Shown here piece by piece: positions 8,142 to 17,075 of a stretch of 64,000 bases of DNA. The position numbers and the translations under genes are program-made. This DNA comes from an uncultured Clostridia bacterium (GTDB lineage Bacteria; Bacillota; Clostridia; UBA1381). The notes under the pieces are model-generated. The model was not told the origin of the DNA and did not search any database. It saw nothing but the letters and a program-made list of their open reading frames with translations. How positions within the stretch are numbered: position 1 is the first letter of the stretch; each line of letters starts with the position of its first letter. Location of the stretch: the NCBI GenBank assembly GCA_934476075.1, contig CAKSNH010000005.1:1-64000 (forward strand), read 5' to 3'.

Positions 8142-9846
8142 GATGAACAGAAAGCAGTATGCGGATATGTTCGGTCCTACAACGGGCGACAGAGTGAGAT
8201 TGGGCGACACGTCGCTGCTGATTGAGGTGGAGAAAGACTTGACCACCAAGGGCGATGAGGCAAAGTTCGGTGGCGGAAAATCACTTCGTGACGGAATGGG
8301 ACAGAGTGTAGGCATTGCCGATAAGGATTGTCCGGATACGGTGCTTACCAATGCGTTAATTCTTGATTATACGGGAATATACAAAGCGGATATAGGAATT
8401 AAAGACGGTAAGATATGCGGAATCGGAAAGGCGGGAAATCCCGATATTATGGACGGTGTGACACCATCGCTTGTTGTAGGTTCGGGAACGGAGGCTATTG
8501 CGGCGGAGGGACTTATTGTCACAGCCGGCGGAATTGATACGCATATTCATTTTATCAGCCCGACTCAGATTGAAACGGCATTGTATTCGGGAATTACAAC
8601 GATGATAGGCGGCGGCACCGGCCCGGCGGACGGAACTAATGCAACCACCTGTACACCGGGGAAATTCAATATCGAAAAAATGCTTGAAGCGGCGGAAGAT
8701 TATCCTATGAATTTGGGTTTTCTCGGAAAAGGCAACTGCTCTGATTTTGACGCATTGGCAAGTCAGATAGAGGACGGTGCATTGGGATTGAAGATACATG
8801 AGGACTGGGGTGCAACTCCGGCGGTTATCAACAAGGCACTTGAAGCGGCGGACAAATATGATGTACAGGTGTCAATCCACACGGATACATTAAATGAGGG
8901 CGGTTTTGTTGAAGATACGATAAATGCAATCGGCGGCAGAACAATCCATACATATCATACGGAAGGTGCGGGCGGCGGTCATGCACCCGATATTATAAAA
9001 GCGGCGGCTTTCCCTAATATATTGCCGTCATCTACAAATCCGACAATGCCTTACACCTGCAATACGATTGACGAGCATTTGGATATGCTTATGGTTTGTC
9101 ACCACTTGGATAAGCGTGTTAAGGAAGATGTTGCGTTTGCCGATTCAAGAATACGTCCCGAAACGATTGCGGCGGAAGATGTATTGCATGATATGGGAAT
9201 ATTTTCGATGATGAGCAGCGATTCACAGGCAATGGGACGTGTGGGCGAGGTTATAACGAGAACATGGCAGACAGCCTCGAAAATGAAGGACCAAAGAGGA
9301 ACGCTTAAAGAGGATAATGAACGAAACGATAATTTCAGAGCAAAGAGATATGTTTCAAAGTATACGATAAATCCGGCAATAACTCACGGAATATCGGAAT
9401 ATGTCGGTTCTGTTGAGGAAGGGAAATATGCGGATTTGGTATTGTGGAAACCGGCAATGTTTGGTGTAAAACCCGAAATGATTATAAAGGGCGGATTTAT
9501 CATTGCGTCAAAGATGGGCGATGCAAATGCGTCTATCCCGACACCGCAGCCTGTAAAATATACCAATATGTTTGGTGCGGACGGATTGGCAAGAAAAAGA
9601 ACCTGCATAAGTTTTGTATCAAAGGCTGCGTATGACGGCGGAATAAAATCAAAACTTGATTTGGACAGAATAGTTTTGCCGGTTAAAAATTGCAGAAACA
9701 TAGGCAAAGCGGATATGAAATATAATGACAGATGCGGTGATATACAGGTAGACCCCGAAAATTACAGGGTTACGGTAGACGGCGAGGAAATAACATCGGA
9801 GCCGGCACAAAAACTGCCTCTTACACAAAAATATTATTTATTCTGA
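8134..9846 (+). CDS. ureC: Urease catalytic alpha subunit
   Basis: 570 residues, the usual family length. All active-site residues are present when aligned by eye to the Klebsiella enzyme: nickel ligands H137 and H139 (THIHF), carbamylated K220 (GLKIHEDW), H249, H275 and D363 (MSSDSQAMGR), plus flap residues C322 and H323 (MVCHHLDK). The ATG at 8134 follows gaggtgg and gives the MFKMNRKQYADMFGPTTGD start typical of the family. It should be catalytically active once UreDEFG load nickel. Confidence 0.97.
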   Translation: MFKMNRKQYADMFGPTTGDRVRLGDTSLLIEVEKDLTTKGDEAKFGGGKSLRDGMGQSVGIADKDCPDTVLTNALILDYTGIYKADIGIKDGKICGIGKAGNPDIMDGVTPSLVVGSGTEAIAAEGLIVTAGGIDTHIHFISPTQIETALYSGITTMIGGGTGPADGTNATTCTPGKFNIEKMLEAAEDYPMNLGFLGKGNCSDFDALASQIEDGALGLKIHEDWGATPAVINKALEAADKYDVQVSIHTDTLNEGGFVEDTINAIGGRTIHTYHTEGAGGGHAPDIIKAAAFPNILPSSTNPTMPYTCNTIDEHLDMLMVCHHLDKRVKEDVAFADSRIRPETIAAEDVLHDMGIFSMMSSDSQAMGRVGEVITRTWQTASKMKDQRGTLKEDNERNDNFRAKRYVSKYTINPAITHGISEYVGSVEEGKYADLVLWKPAMFGVKPEMIIKGGFIIASKMGDANASIPTPQPVKYTNMFGADGLARKRTCISFVSKAAYDGGIKSKLDLDRIVLPVKNCRNIGKADMKYNDRCGDIQVDPENYRVTVDGEEITSEPAQKLPLTQKYYLF

Positions 9847-9865
9847 TATGCGAAAGGAAATTGTT

Positions 9866-10339
9866 ATGATAGCGGAAAAGGTAATCGGAAGGCTTGGCGA
9901 AACAGATAAAAAAATTGATTATGTTCATGTTGAGTGGTTTGAACGTGATAAAAAGCTGATGAGAAAGACAACGGACAGCGGTGAGGAAATAGGAATAAGA
10001 GTTTTAACACCGCTTAATGACGGCGATATTTTGTATGAGGACAATGACAGGATTATTGCGGTGGATATGGGTAAATGCGATTTAATCAAAATCACCGTTA
10101 CGGATATATGCGAGATGGGCAGACTTTGTTTTGAAATAGGAAACAGGCATTTGTCGCTTGCGATAAAGCCCGACAGTGTGAAGATACCGTATGACGAGCC
10201 GACTTTTGAATATTTAACAAGGCTTGGTTTTAAGACGGAAAAGGTATTTGAAAAATTCACCGATTTTACAATTTGCCGAGGACACTCACACGAACATCAG
10301 CACGAACATGAACACCACCATCATCATGAGCACGAATAA
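9866..10339 (+). CDS. ureE: Urease accessory protein UreE (nickel chaperone)
   Basis: 157 residues. An N-terminal peptide-binding domain is followed by a metal-binding domain, and the chain ends in a His-rich tail (HSHEHQHEHEHHHHHEHE) that should bind several nickel ions. It delivers nickel to the UreG-containing complex. ATG 9866 is chosen because aaaggaaa lies 6-7 bp upstream; the earlier in-frame ATG at 9848 has no ribosome site and only adds MRKEIV. The next gene, ureF, begins 3 bp after the stop. Confidence 0.9.
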   Translation: MIAEKVIGRLGETDKKIDYVHVEWFERDKKLMRKTTDSGEEIGIRVLTPLNDGDILYEDNDRIIAVDMGKCDLIKITVTDICEMGRLCFEIGNRHLSLAIKPDSVKIPYDEPTFEYLTRLGFKTEKVFEKFTDFTICRGHSHEHQHEHEHHHHHEHE

Positions 10340-10342
10340 GCT

Positions 10343-11008
10343 ATGAAAAGTGAATTTATAAAGCTTGTGCAAAGCCTTGACCCGCTTTTCCCGATAGGCG
10401 GATTTACCCTGTCGAACGGTATGGAAACATATGTGCAGAATGATGCGGTACGAGATGAAGACACACTCGTTAAGCATTTGAGGAATTATCTGTATATACT
10501 CAGTTTTAATGAACTCGCATTTGCCCGAATGGCGTACAGCGGATATGATATAAAAAGGCTTGATATGCTGTGTTCGGCATACCGAGCACCGTCGGAACTG
10601 CGAAACGGAAGCGTGAAACAGTGTATGCGGTTTTTAAAGCTTCATTCGGAATTGGGCGGTTATCCGAAGGTGAACGAGTATCTGAAATTGATACAAGACG
10701 AGGAATGTGAGGGACACTATTCAATAGCGATAGGGTTGTTCGTAAAGGATTTGGATATAGATATATCCGAGGCACTGAACCTGTATTGTTACAGTATAAT
10801 TTCCGCAATGACAAACCATGCCGCAAAGCTTGTTCCGCTGCGTCAGCTTGATGCACAAAGAGCACTTTTGACGGTGTCGGAGGATATTTCAAAAGCGGTT
10901 GAAACGGCATTGAATGTCACGGAAGAAGAACTCGGAGCGTCGGGTACGGGTTTTGATTTAAGTTCAATGCGTCATGAAATATTATATTCTCGAATTTATA
11001 TATCTTAG
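10343..11008 (+). CDS. ureF: Urease accessory protein UreF
   Basis: 221 residues, mostly helical. The family start is clear (LVQSLDPLFPIGGFTLSNGMETYV at residues about 7-30, here in part: DPLFPIGGFTLS). UreF recruits UreG and gates nickel insertion in the UreD-UreF-UreG complex. No good ribosome site precedes the ATG, and the gene starts 3 bp after the ureE stop, so translation is probably coupled to ureE. The C-terminal SSMRHE motif is present. Confidence 0.9.
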   Translation: MKSEFIKLVQSLDPLFPIGGFTLSNGMETYVQNDAVRDEDTLVKHLRNYLYILSFNELAFARMAYSGYDIKRLDMLCSAYRAPSELRNGSVKQCMRFLKLHSELGGYPKVNEYLKLIQDEECEGHYSIAIGLFVKDLDIDISEALNLYCYSIISAMTNHAAKLVPLRQLDAQRALLTVSEDISKAVETALNVTEEELGASGTGFDLSSMRHEILYSRIYIS

Positions 11009-11032
11009 GCGAATATATGGGGAGGAATAAAG

Positions 11033-11638
11033 ATGTATGTAAGAATAGGTGTCGGAGGGCCTGTCGGCTCGGGAAAAACGGCGTTGATAGAGCGTTTGAC
11101 ACGAAAAATGAAAGATGAATACAGTATATGCGTTGTTACCAACGATATATATACAAAGGAAGATGCGGAGTTTCTTATAAAAAATTCGGCACTTGACCCC
11201 GAAAGAATAGTCGGAGTGGAAACGGGCGGTTGTCCGCATACCGCTATCAGAGAGGATTGCTCGATGAATCTTGAAGCGGTGGAGGAAATGGCGAAGAAAT
11301 TCCCCGATGTACAGATAATTTTTATCGAGAGCGGCGGAGATAATCTTAGTGCGACATTTTCACCCGATTTGGCAGATGCGTCAATTTATGTAATAGACGT
11401 TGCACAGGGCGAAAAGATTCCACGAAAGGGCGGCCCGGGTGTGACACGCTCGGATTTGCTTGTAATAAACAAAACCGATTTAGCACCGCTTGTAGGTGCA
11501 AGTCTTGACGTGATGGCATCTGACTCGGAGCGAATGAGAAACGGCAGACCGTTTATGTTTACCAATTTAATGAGTCTTGACGGAGTTGATGCGGTTATTG
11601 ACTGGATTAAGAAAAATGTATTGTTTGAGGATTTATAA
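11033..11638 (+). CDS. ureG: Urease accessory GTPase UreG
   Basis: 201 residues, SIMIBI-class GTPase. P-loop GPVGSGKT at residues 9-16, metal-binding CPH motif in ETGGCPHTAIRED, ESGGDNLSATFSPDL switch, and the guanine motif NKTDLAP. It couples GTP hydrolysis to nickel transfer into UreC. The ribosome site ggggagg precedes the ATG. Confidence 0.95.
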   Translation: MYVRIGVGGPVGSGKTALIERLTRKMKDEYSICVVTNDIYTKEDAEFLIKNSALDPERIVGVETGGCPHTAIREDCSMNLEAVEEMAKKFPDVQIIFIESGGDNLSATFSPDLADASIYVIDVAQGEKIPRKGGPGVTRSDLLVINKTDLAPLVGASLDVMASDSERMRNGRPFMFTNLMSLDGVDAVIDWIKKNVLFEDL

Positions 11639-11667
11639 AAATATGCGGACAAAGTGAGGATTGCCGA

Positions 11668-12411
11668 ATGAGTGAGCTTTATATAAAAACAGAAAATGTA
11701 AACGGCAGAACTGTTGTAAGCGACAGCTATTTTACGGCACCGTTTAAGATAACACAGCCGTTTTACAATAACGGTGTAAGCGAGATTATGATTATGCAGG
11801 CATCTGCGGGCATACTTGACGGTGACAGTTTAAATGTGAAGTTTGATATTGGTTCGGGAAGTCATACGGCAATAACGGGTCAATCCTATACAAAGCTTTT
11901 CAAAATGGACAGATACGGTGCGGTTCAGCACACGAAAATCAATGTCGGCGAAAACAGTACATTTTATTATCTGCCCTGTCCCGTGATACCGTTTGGCGGA
12001 AGTAATTTCAAATGTGTAAATGAGATAAATTTGGCACATGGTTCTAAATTTATGTTTTGGGACGTTGTTTCCTGCGGAAGAACGGGAATGGGCGAGAGTT
12101 TTCAATTTGACAAGTATCATGCGCACACGTTGGTCAGCGTGGACGGAAAAATTGTATTTGCCGATAATACACGGCTTGTTCCGAAAGAAACGAGGCTTGA
12201 CGATATAGGATTTTTTGAGGGCTATTCTCATATGGGTACGGCGTATTTTTATGGATTTAGGGATTTGAAAAAATATTTTGACAATAAAACACCGTCGGCG
12301 GTTACGAATGCTTACGAAGGACAGCTTGTGAGAATTCTTGCCGACAGCGGAGAATATATAACTGATTATTTAAAGAGGATAATCAGAGAGGAGGAAGACT
12401 ATGCCATATAA
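11668..12411 (+). CDS. ureD: Urease accessory protein UreD (UreH)
   Basis: 247 residues, beta-rich scaffold of the nickel-insertion complex. Motifs: QASAGILDGDS near residue 44, TGQSYTKLFKM near 70, and the central CPVIPFGGSNF block near 102. In this operon ureD comes last, after ureG, as is common in Firmicutes. The ribosome region agtgagg precedes the ATG. The last 11 bp overlap the cytidylate-kinase-like gene, tying that gene to the urease operon. Confidence 0.9.
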   Translation: MSELYIKTENVNGRTVVSDSYFTAPFKITQPFYNNGVSEIMIMQASAGILDGDSLNVKFDIGSGSHTAITGQSYTKLFKMDRYGAVQHTKINVGENSTFYYLPCPVIPFGGSNFKCVNEINLAHGSKFMFWDVVSCGRTGMGESFQFDKYHAHTLVSVDGKIVFADNTRLVPKETRLDDIGFFEGYSHMGTAYFYGFRDLKKYFDNKTPSAVTNAYEGQLVRILADSGEYITDYLKRIIREEEDYAI

Positions 12412-13012
12412 TGTAATAACGGTTACAAGACAGTTCGGAAGTCTTGGACGAAAGATTGCACAAAAAGTTGCGGAGAATTTGGGGTACAATTATTATGACA
12501 GAGATATTATCGAGCTTGCGGTAAAGGAAATCAGAGGTGATTTAGACCAGATGCTTGCATTCGACAGTAAAAAAATTTCTGCGTTTGATAAAATGATGTA
12601 CCCTTTGGGAATGGGTAATGCGAGAATGAAACAATCGCTTTTTGAGATGGAAAAGAGCGTAATGGTAGACCTTGCATTAAAGGAAAACTGCGTTATAGTG
12701 GGACGTTGTTCGGACTATGTTTTGAGAAAATATGATATTCCGGACGAAAGAATGTTAAATGTTTTTATTTACGCACCTATCGAAAAGAGATTGGAGATAT
12801 GTAAAGATGAGCTTGGGATTGAAAATCCGGGCGAGGCATACAAGTATGTAACCAAAGTAGACAAGGCAAGAGATGAATTTTACAAGGCGAATACGAAGCA
12901 TAAGTTTAATTCGCACAAGTTCCGCCATTTGATGATTGACAGTTCTATGGCAAATGCGGATAAGATTGCGGAAATTATTACATCAACGGCAAAAATTAAA
13001 TTTGGAATATAG
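12401..13012 (+). CDS. Cytidylate kinase-like protein
   Basis: 203 residues of the cytidylate-kinase-like family (Cytidylate_kin_2 type), which starts with ITVTRQFGS and continues GLGY/YYDRDII. Usual relatives have a P-loop of the form GSGGREIG; here it reads GSLGRKIA, so nucleotide binding may be altered. Further motifs: CVIVGRCSDYVL near residue 98 and a C-terminal HKFRHLMIDSS. Substrate unknown; members often lack proven cytidylate kinase activity. It overlaps ureD by 11 bp and has the ribosome site gaggagg, so it is co-transcribed with urease genes for unknown reasons. Confidence 0.75.
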   Translation: MPYNVITVTRQFGSLGRKIAQKVAENLGYNYYDRDIIELAVKEIRGDLDQMLAFDSKKISAFDKMMYPLGMGNARMKQSLFEMEKSVMVDLALKENCVIVGRCSDYVLRKYDIPDERMLNVFIYAPIEKRLEICKDELGIENPGEAYKYVTKVDKARDEFYKANTKHKFNSHKFRHLMIDSSMANADKIAEIITSTAKIKFGI

Positions 13013-13028
13013 AAAGGGGAAAAATATC

Positions 13029-13421
13029 ATGGCTTGTTTTATAGTACCGGCTGCTGAGGCGGTTGTAACGGCGGCAGTAGGAAAGATTGCAAAAAAGAAA
13101 GAGAAAAATACACAGGAGGAAAACGGTAAAATCTCATTTTCACGCAAAATCGGCTGGCTTACAAAATTGTTGAGCGGCGGTTCGGCTTTATTGGCTTTTG
13201 AGCATTTGTGGCATGGTGAAATAAGTCCGTTTTTCCCGTTTTTAACTGCAATGTCAACCAAAGAGGATACGCTGGTTATGCTTAAAGAAATGGGAACGGT
13301 AGGTGTATCAATGGCGGTTATATGCACATTGGCATGGGCAGGAATGTTGGCTGTAAGTCACATTGCGGAAACCAATGCGGCAGGTGAGGCAGGAAAAGCG
13401 ATTGTACGGAGGATAAAATAA
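13029..13421 (+). CDS. Small membrane protein, unknown function
   Basis: 130 residues. The N-terminal hydrophobic helix (MACFIVPAAEAVVTAAVG) is followed by a Lys/Glu-rich loop (residues about 20-40) and two further hydrophobic stretches (about 45-60 and 92-110). The ATG at 13029 follows gaaagggg. The stop codon overlaps the next gene by one base, so the pair 13029-13729 probably encodes partner proteins. I do not recognise a characterised family; similar pairs may exist in gut Clostridia, but I cannot verify it here. Confidence 0.65.
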   Translation: MACFIVPAAEAVVTAAVGKIAKKKEKNTQEENGKISFSRKIGWLTKLLSGGSALLAFEHLWHGEISPFFPFLTAMSTKEDTLVMLKEMGTVGVSMAVICTLAWAGMLAVSHIAETNAAGEAGKAIVRRIK

Positions 13422-13729
13422 TGACTTTGTTAATTTCGGTATTGGCGGCGGTTGTGTTTACGATTTTGTGGTACACAAAGCCGAATAAAGGATTGATGCT
13501 GCACGTTCCGTGTTTTATGTTCTGGGGTGCGTCACTTATGTGGTTTGTTGACGCAATGTTTGAGTATGCGGAGCTTGGAGCGGAATATTTCGCACCGTCG
13601 GCTGAGAGTATGTTAAATGACGCATTTTTGGGCGTGTCGGTAGTTGTATTCGCTCTTGTAATTTGGGCGGCGATTATACTTATTAAAGACCCGAACGGAC
13701 GTATAAAATCGGCATTATTGAAAAAGTAA
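13421..13729 (+). CDS. Small membrane protein, unknown function
   Basis: 102 residues with about three hydrophobic segments (residues 1-17, 26-45 and 75-92) and short charged ends (KDPNGRIKSALLKK at the C-terminus). The start codon overlaps the stop of the preceding membrane-protein gene, which implies coupled translation. Last gene of the urt-ure transcript; a clear terminator follows at 13733. No function assigned. Confidence 0.65.
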   Translation: MTLLISVLAAVVFTILWYTKPNKGLMLHVPCFMFWGASLMWFVDAMFEYAELGAEYFAPSAESMLNDAFLGVSVVVFALVIWAAIILIKDPNGRIKSALLKK

Positions 13730-13732
13730 AAG

Positions 13733-13772
13733 AAAAGCGTTTGAGTGATATAAATCATTCAAACGCTTTTTT
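13733..13772 (+). terminator. Terminator of the urt-ure operon
   Basis: 17-bp stem (aaaagcgtttgagtgat / atcattcaaacgctttt, one G-U pair), short loop, then a T run. It lies 4 bp after the stop at 13729. The mirrored A run on the left arm means it could also serve the convergent gene that ends at 13867. Confidence 0.85.
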
Positions 13773-13793
13773 AAATTTGTAGGAAATTGCGTA

Positions 13794-13871
13794 AAACACA
13801 GTGACGGAAAATCAAAAATGCTGACTAATTCCTATGCCGCAGGCAGAACTTCTATCATAAGCTTTTTTAAA
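13794..13871. repeat. Dispersed intergenic repeat, copy B
   Basis: Second copy of the roughly 77-bp element at 1-77 and 31561-31637, about 75 percent identical by eye. It sits between a terminator and the 3' end of a convergent gene, and its right edge overlaps the stop codon of the DUF2264 gene (13867). Copy C has the same placement. Confidence 0.75.
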
Positions 13872-15954
13872 GCTGTAAACAGCCTTCTATTTCGTCAAAG
13901 TCAATTTCTTTTTTAGTACCGTTTTTAAGAGTGATTGTAACAGGACCGTAGCCGCCGCAATTTTCGTTATCGGTATACTTAATATCGGCTATCGGGAACA
14001 GTTCATCATCTGAAAAATCAGCATGACTTTCCTTGGTTATCACTTGTGAAATCAGAATGAAATTTTCATAGCCGTACTGCTTTGTGCGTGATGTTTTGGC
14101 ATATATGACAATGGAATTTTCCGAATCGGGATTTGTACCGCTGCTGTGAATAAGGTCAAGATTATCCCAGCCGTCATAAATAGTCATTGCAAGCTGTTTT
14201 TCATTGCCTACATGGTCGTACCCTTTCAGAATAATAGCCTTGGCATTGCCGTTTTGCTTTTTAATTATCTCTGTTTTGTTGTCGGGAAACCCGTATGCAC
14301 CGAGGGTAAGCTCGACAGGTGTGCGGAAAAGACGAAGTTTATCGGCACGGATAATTCCGTATTCCACAGGGAAATCCGCAAGATTGAGAGTCTGCCGCCA
14401 GTGTGTTTCATTTATGAGATTGTAGTCGAAAAATTGTCTGCGGTAGAGAACATCATTTTTACAGCCGTGCCAAAAGGTAACATTGCATTTTTGTATTTCG
14501 TCACCTTTGTTTTTCAGAACATACTGCATTGATTCAACGTTTTCGCACGGCGATGATTCCCATGGGTATTTGCTGTTATAGCAAAGTTTTGAATAATTCC
14601 ACATACCATGTACGTCACCGCATCTGCGTACAACCTTGCCTGTACGCAAAACAGTTTCTCCGTTGGCGTTATGGTTTGTAAAACATAATGCAGGGCCGTT
14701 TAATACAGTTTGCTTAATCTCATTTTCACCGAGCTTGTCCCATGTGCCGTTATTTTCGGTTTCCGTCCAGAACGGACTTTCTTCGGGCAGTGCAAGACAT
14801 AAAAATGCTTTGCCGAGCCAGTAAGCGGATTCGGCACAGGAATAGCCCTGAATAAGCGGTACAAACTGTCCGTAAAAACCCATTGTCGGGATACCGTTTT
14901 TAAGAAAATCATCTCGCCTGAAAAATTGCAGAAGCGAACCCGACGCAATTCTTCTTGCAAGACCCACATTCACGGTCGGATTATTCAGCGTAAGGTTTTC
15001 GCAGAGCGGACTTGTTGCCGCATTGCGGTAGACATTGCTCCGCCCCCACATATTCGTAAATCCGTCACGGTCGAAAAAGTCGGGATAGGTTTTCATCAGT
15101 TCATTTGAATTTTTCTCAAATTTTGACGCAATATAAGGTTCATTTTCATAGCCGTACCAGCGGTTCCATATAGGAGCATATACATTGAATGCCCAGCATG
15201 AATAGTAGTCGAATGAGTGTCCGTCACGATACCAGCCGTCACCCGCATAATAATTTAATATTATCTGTGCGTGTTCACGCATAATATCCTTGTTTATTTC
15301 ATAGCCTTCCTTGTGCAGAAACGCCATAACAAGCATATTAAACAGACGCCAGTTCTGCGGTACAGTGCCGACATATGCGTAGCTGAAAAGAAAATCGGCA
15401 ATTAAATCTTTTTCTGCCTTTGAATACCTGTCCCATATTTCCTCTTTGCAGATGTCCAAGCATATGACAAGTGCACACGTTTCAACAGTTTGCTGAAATG
15501 TCCGATATGTGTCGGTATCTTCCGCAAGTTCGAGCAAATCTCCGTATCTGCCGATGTATACCGCATCTCCTTTTGTACAGCTTCGCACAATCAATTTTGA
15601 ATAGTATTCACGCAGATTAAAACCGCAGATTTGTATATCGGGATTGATATGTATAAGAGGCGAGGCAATAAACAATGAGCGTGCCAAACCTTCAAATCTC
15701 TGCGCCATTTCTTCAAGCTGTAACCGGTTGCCCGATGCGTCCTTGTGAGGATATGTAACTTCCGTTTCGGTGCGGGGTACAATTACGGGGGAATTCATTG
15801 ACGGAATATGCGAAAACATTCCTTCAAGAAGATATTTTGCCGCATCAATCCAGCTTTCACGGGTAAGCCCCGTATACGGACTTAGCTTGTAATCGGTATA
15901 TTTCGGTTCGTATATTGCAGAATTTTCTTTTGATGAAATTTCGTTTAAATTCAT
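13867..15954 (-). CDS. DUF2264 protein, probable glycoside hydrolase
   Basis: 695 residues, no signal peptide, so probably intracellular. Residues about 25-400 form the helical (alpha/alpha)6-type DUF2264 domain: LTRESWIDAAKYLLEGMF near residue 31, QRFEGLARSLF near 87, DGWYRDGHSFDYY near 235, MWGRSNVYR near 303. The C-terminal part (about 400-695) is beta-rich. DUF2264 proteins overlap CAZy family GH154, in which beta-glucuronidase activity has been reported as I recall, so action on uronic-acid-containing oligosaccharides is plausible but inferred. ATG 15954 follows gaggagg. It lies 124 bp after the LytTR regulator gene on the same strand and may be controlled with it. Confidence 0.85.
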   Translation of the reverse strand: MNLNEISSKENSAIYEPKYTDYKLSPYTGLTRESWIDAAKYLLEGMFSHIPSMNSPVIVPRTETEVTYPHKDASGNRLQLEEMAQRFEGLARSLFIASPLIHINPDIQICGFNLREYYSKLIVRSCTKGDAVYIGRYGDLLELAEDTDTYRTFQQTVETCALVICLDICKEEIWDRYSKAEKDLIADFLFSYAYVGTVPQNWRLFNMLVMAFLHKEGYEINKDIMREHAQIILNYYAGDGWYRDGHSFDYYSCWAFNVYAPIWNRWYGYENEPYIASKFEKNSNELMKTYPDFFDRDGFTNMWGRSNVYRNAATSPLCENLTLNNPTVNVGLARRIASGSLLQFFRRDDFLKNGIPTMGFYGQFVPLIQGYSCAESAYWLGKAFLCLALPEESPFWTETENNGTWDKLGENEIKQTVLNGPALCFTNHNANGETVLRTGKVVRRCGDVHGMWNYSKLCYNSKYPWESSPCENVESMQYVLKNKGDEIQKCNVTFWHGCKNDVLYRRQFFDYNLINETHWRQTLNLADFPVEYGIIRADKLRLFRTPVELTLGAYGFPDNKTEIIKKQNGNAKAIILKGYDHVGNEKQLAMTIYDGWDNLDLIHSSGTNPDSENSIVIYAKTSRTKQYGYENFILISQVITKESHADFSDDELFPIADIKYTDNENCGGYGPVTITLKNGTKKEIDFDEIEGCLQL

Positions 15955-16078
15955 AGTCAGCCTCCTTGACGATATATAAATATATGATTATATTATCACA
16001 TATTAATTTTTTTTACTACATAAAAATTGCTGAAATATTATATTTAGTGCCGATAAAATAAATCCGGTCGGTTTACGG

Positions 16079-16873
16079 TTATTTGCCCGATATTATTTTC
16101 TGCAAATCCTGTTTTGTCTGCGTGTAGGATAAAGCGGGAATGGGCACGGAAATGCCGGAAATAAGTTCTGCTTCAAAACGGCGTATTGCAACGATATATA
16201 AGGTATTTACAAGATAACAGCGATGTATTTTATAAAAGAAGTCCGGCAATATCTGCGAAAGCTCGCCTATGGTGTTATTGCAGGATATAACCTTGTCAAG
16301 ACACACAATTTCCGTTCTTTTTCGTTGGCTTTGAACATATAAAACAGTGTATGGGTTTACAAAGATTGTTTGATTGCCGCTGCGTATCGGAATACGGTAA
16401 TCGAAACGGGAATCCAGTAAAAGGTTTCTGATAAAATGTATGGAATTCAAATTCAGCTGAGGAATACTGCGGTCTGAATTATCAATGCTCTGAATTTGTT
16501 CGTATGAATTATGCTGATGTACAACCTTTAATTCACCGTTTATTATCTGATAGCCTACGGTGAAATAAATTATTATATTAGGCTGTTTTGTCGTACTTTT
16601 TACTATAACCTGTCCCACTACATTTGCCGCCTGTCTGCCGAGTGAGATAGGATAGTATTCCTCTTGAATAATATCCAAGGTTTGTTTCGGGAATTTTTCA
16701 AAGTGTTCACGAACGGCTTTTCCGCCGAACAGTATCGGTTCATTTGTGCCGATATAAATGATTTTCGGGCAGAGATGCGAAAACCATAATTCTGTATCGC
16801 CTGAATAATAGCTGTGAAATGTCTGCTTGGTCAATTCAACAATTTCTTTTAAATCAATTTTCTTATCGGACAT
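16079..16873 (-). CDS. LytTR transcription factor with NTF2-like sensor domain
   Basis: 264 residues. Residues about 8-130 resemble an NTF2/SnoaL-like cone fold (LWFSHLCPKIIYIGTNEP, AVREHFEKFP, QPNIIIYFTVGYQIINGELK). Residues about 160-262 form a LytTR DNA-binding domain (TIFVNPYTVLYVQSQRKRTEIVC, FYKIHRCYLVNTLYI). There is no receiver domain, so signal input may be a small ligand bound by the NTF2-like fold rather than phosphorylation; that is inference. The ribosome site aaggag precedes the ATG. It is transcribed divergently from the exporter/SLH operon that starts at 17076, with both promoters within 110 bp, so it is the obvious candidate regulator of that operon. Confidence 0.8.
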   Translation of the reverse strand: MSDKKIDLKEIVELTKQTFHSYYSGDTELWFSHLCPKIIYIGTNEPILFGGKAVREHFEKFPKQTLDIIQEEYYPISLGRQAANVVGQVIVKSTTKQPNIIIYFTVGYQIINGELKVVHQHNSYEQIQSIDNSDRSIPQLNLNSIHFIRNLLLDSRFDYRIPIRSGNQTIFVNPYTVLYVQSQRKRTEIVCLDKVISCNNTIGELSQILPDFFYKIHRCYLVNTLYIVAIRRFEAELISGISVPIPALSYTQTKQDLQKIISGK

Positions 16874-16908
16874 AATTTTACTCCTTAAAAATTATCGGTT
16901 ATATAAAT

Positions 16909-16936
16909 ATTATATCAGACTGACTGCTAAAATCAA
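16909..16936 (-). promoter_or_regulatory. Promoter of the LytTR gene
   Basis: On the minus strand TTGATT (16936-16931), 16-bp spacer, TATAAT (16914-16909). It lies 36 bp before the start codon. Confidence 0.6.
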
Positions 16937-16985
16937 GAAAAATGTATTATTCGTACCGAAATTAATGTCATTAAGTCTGCGATTA

Positions 16986-17014
16986 TTGACTTAATTTGTG
17001 GTGTTTAGTATAAT
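16986..17014 (+). promoter_or_regulatory. Promoter of the exporter/SLH/double-glycine peptide operon
   Basis: TTGACT (16986-16991), 17-bp spacer, TATAAT (17009-17014); predicted transcript start near 17021 and first gene at 17076. No other strong promoter or terminator was seen up to 31515, which suggests a transcript of about 14.5 kb. Confidence 0.7.
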
Positions 17015-17075
17015 AATATAAAAAGTAAAATTGTAAGAAAATTGTACATATATTATAGGATAATGGAGGAGAATT

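Noticed and set aside
9848..9865. Earlier ATG of ureE
   Set aside because: No ribosome site before it; aaaggaaa within this stretch fits the ATG at 9866, and UreE proteins start near that point.
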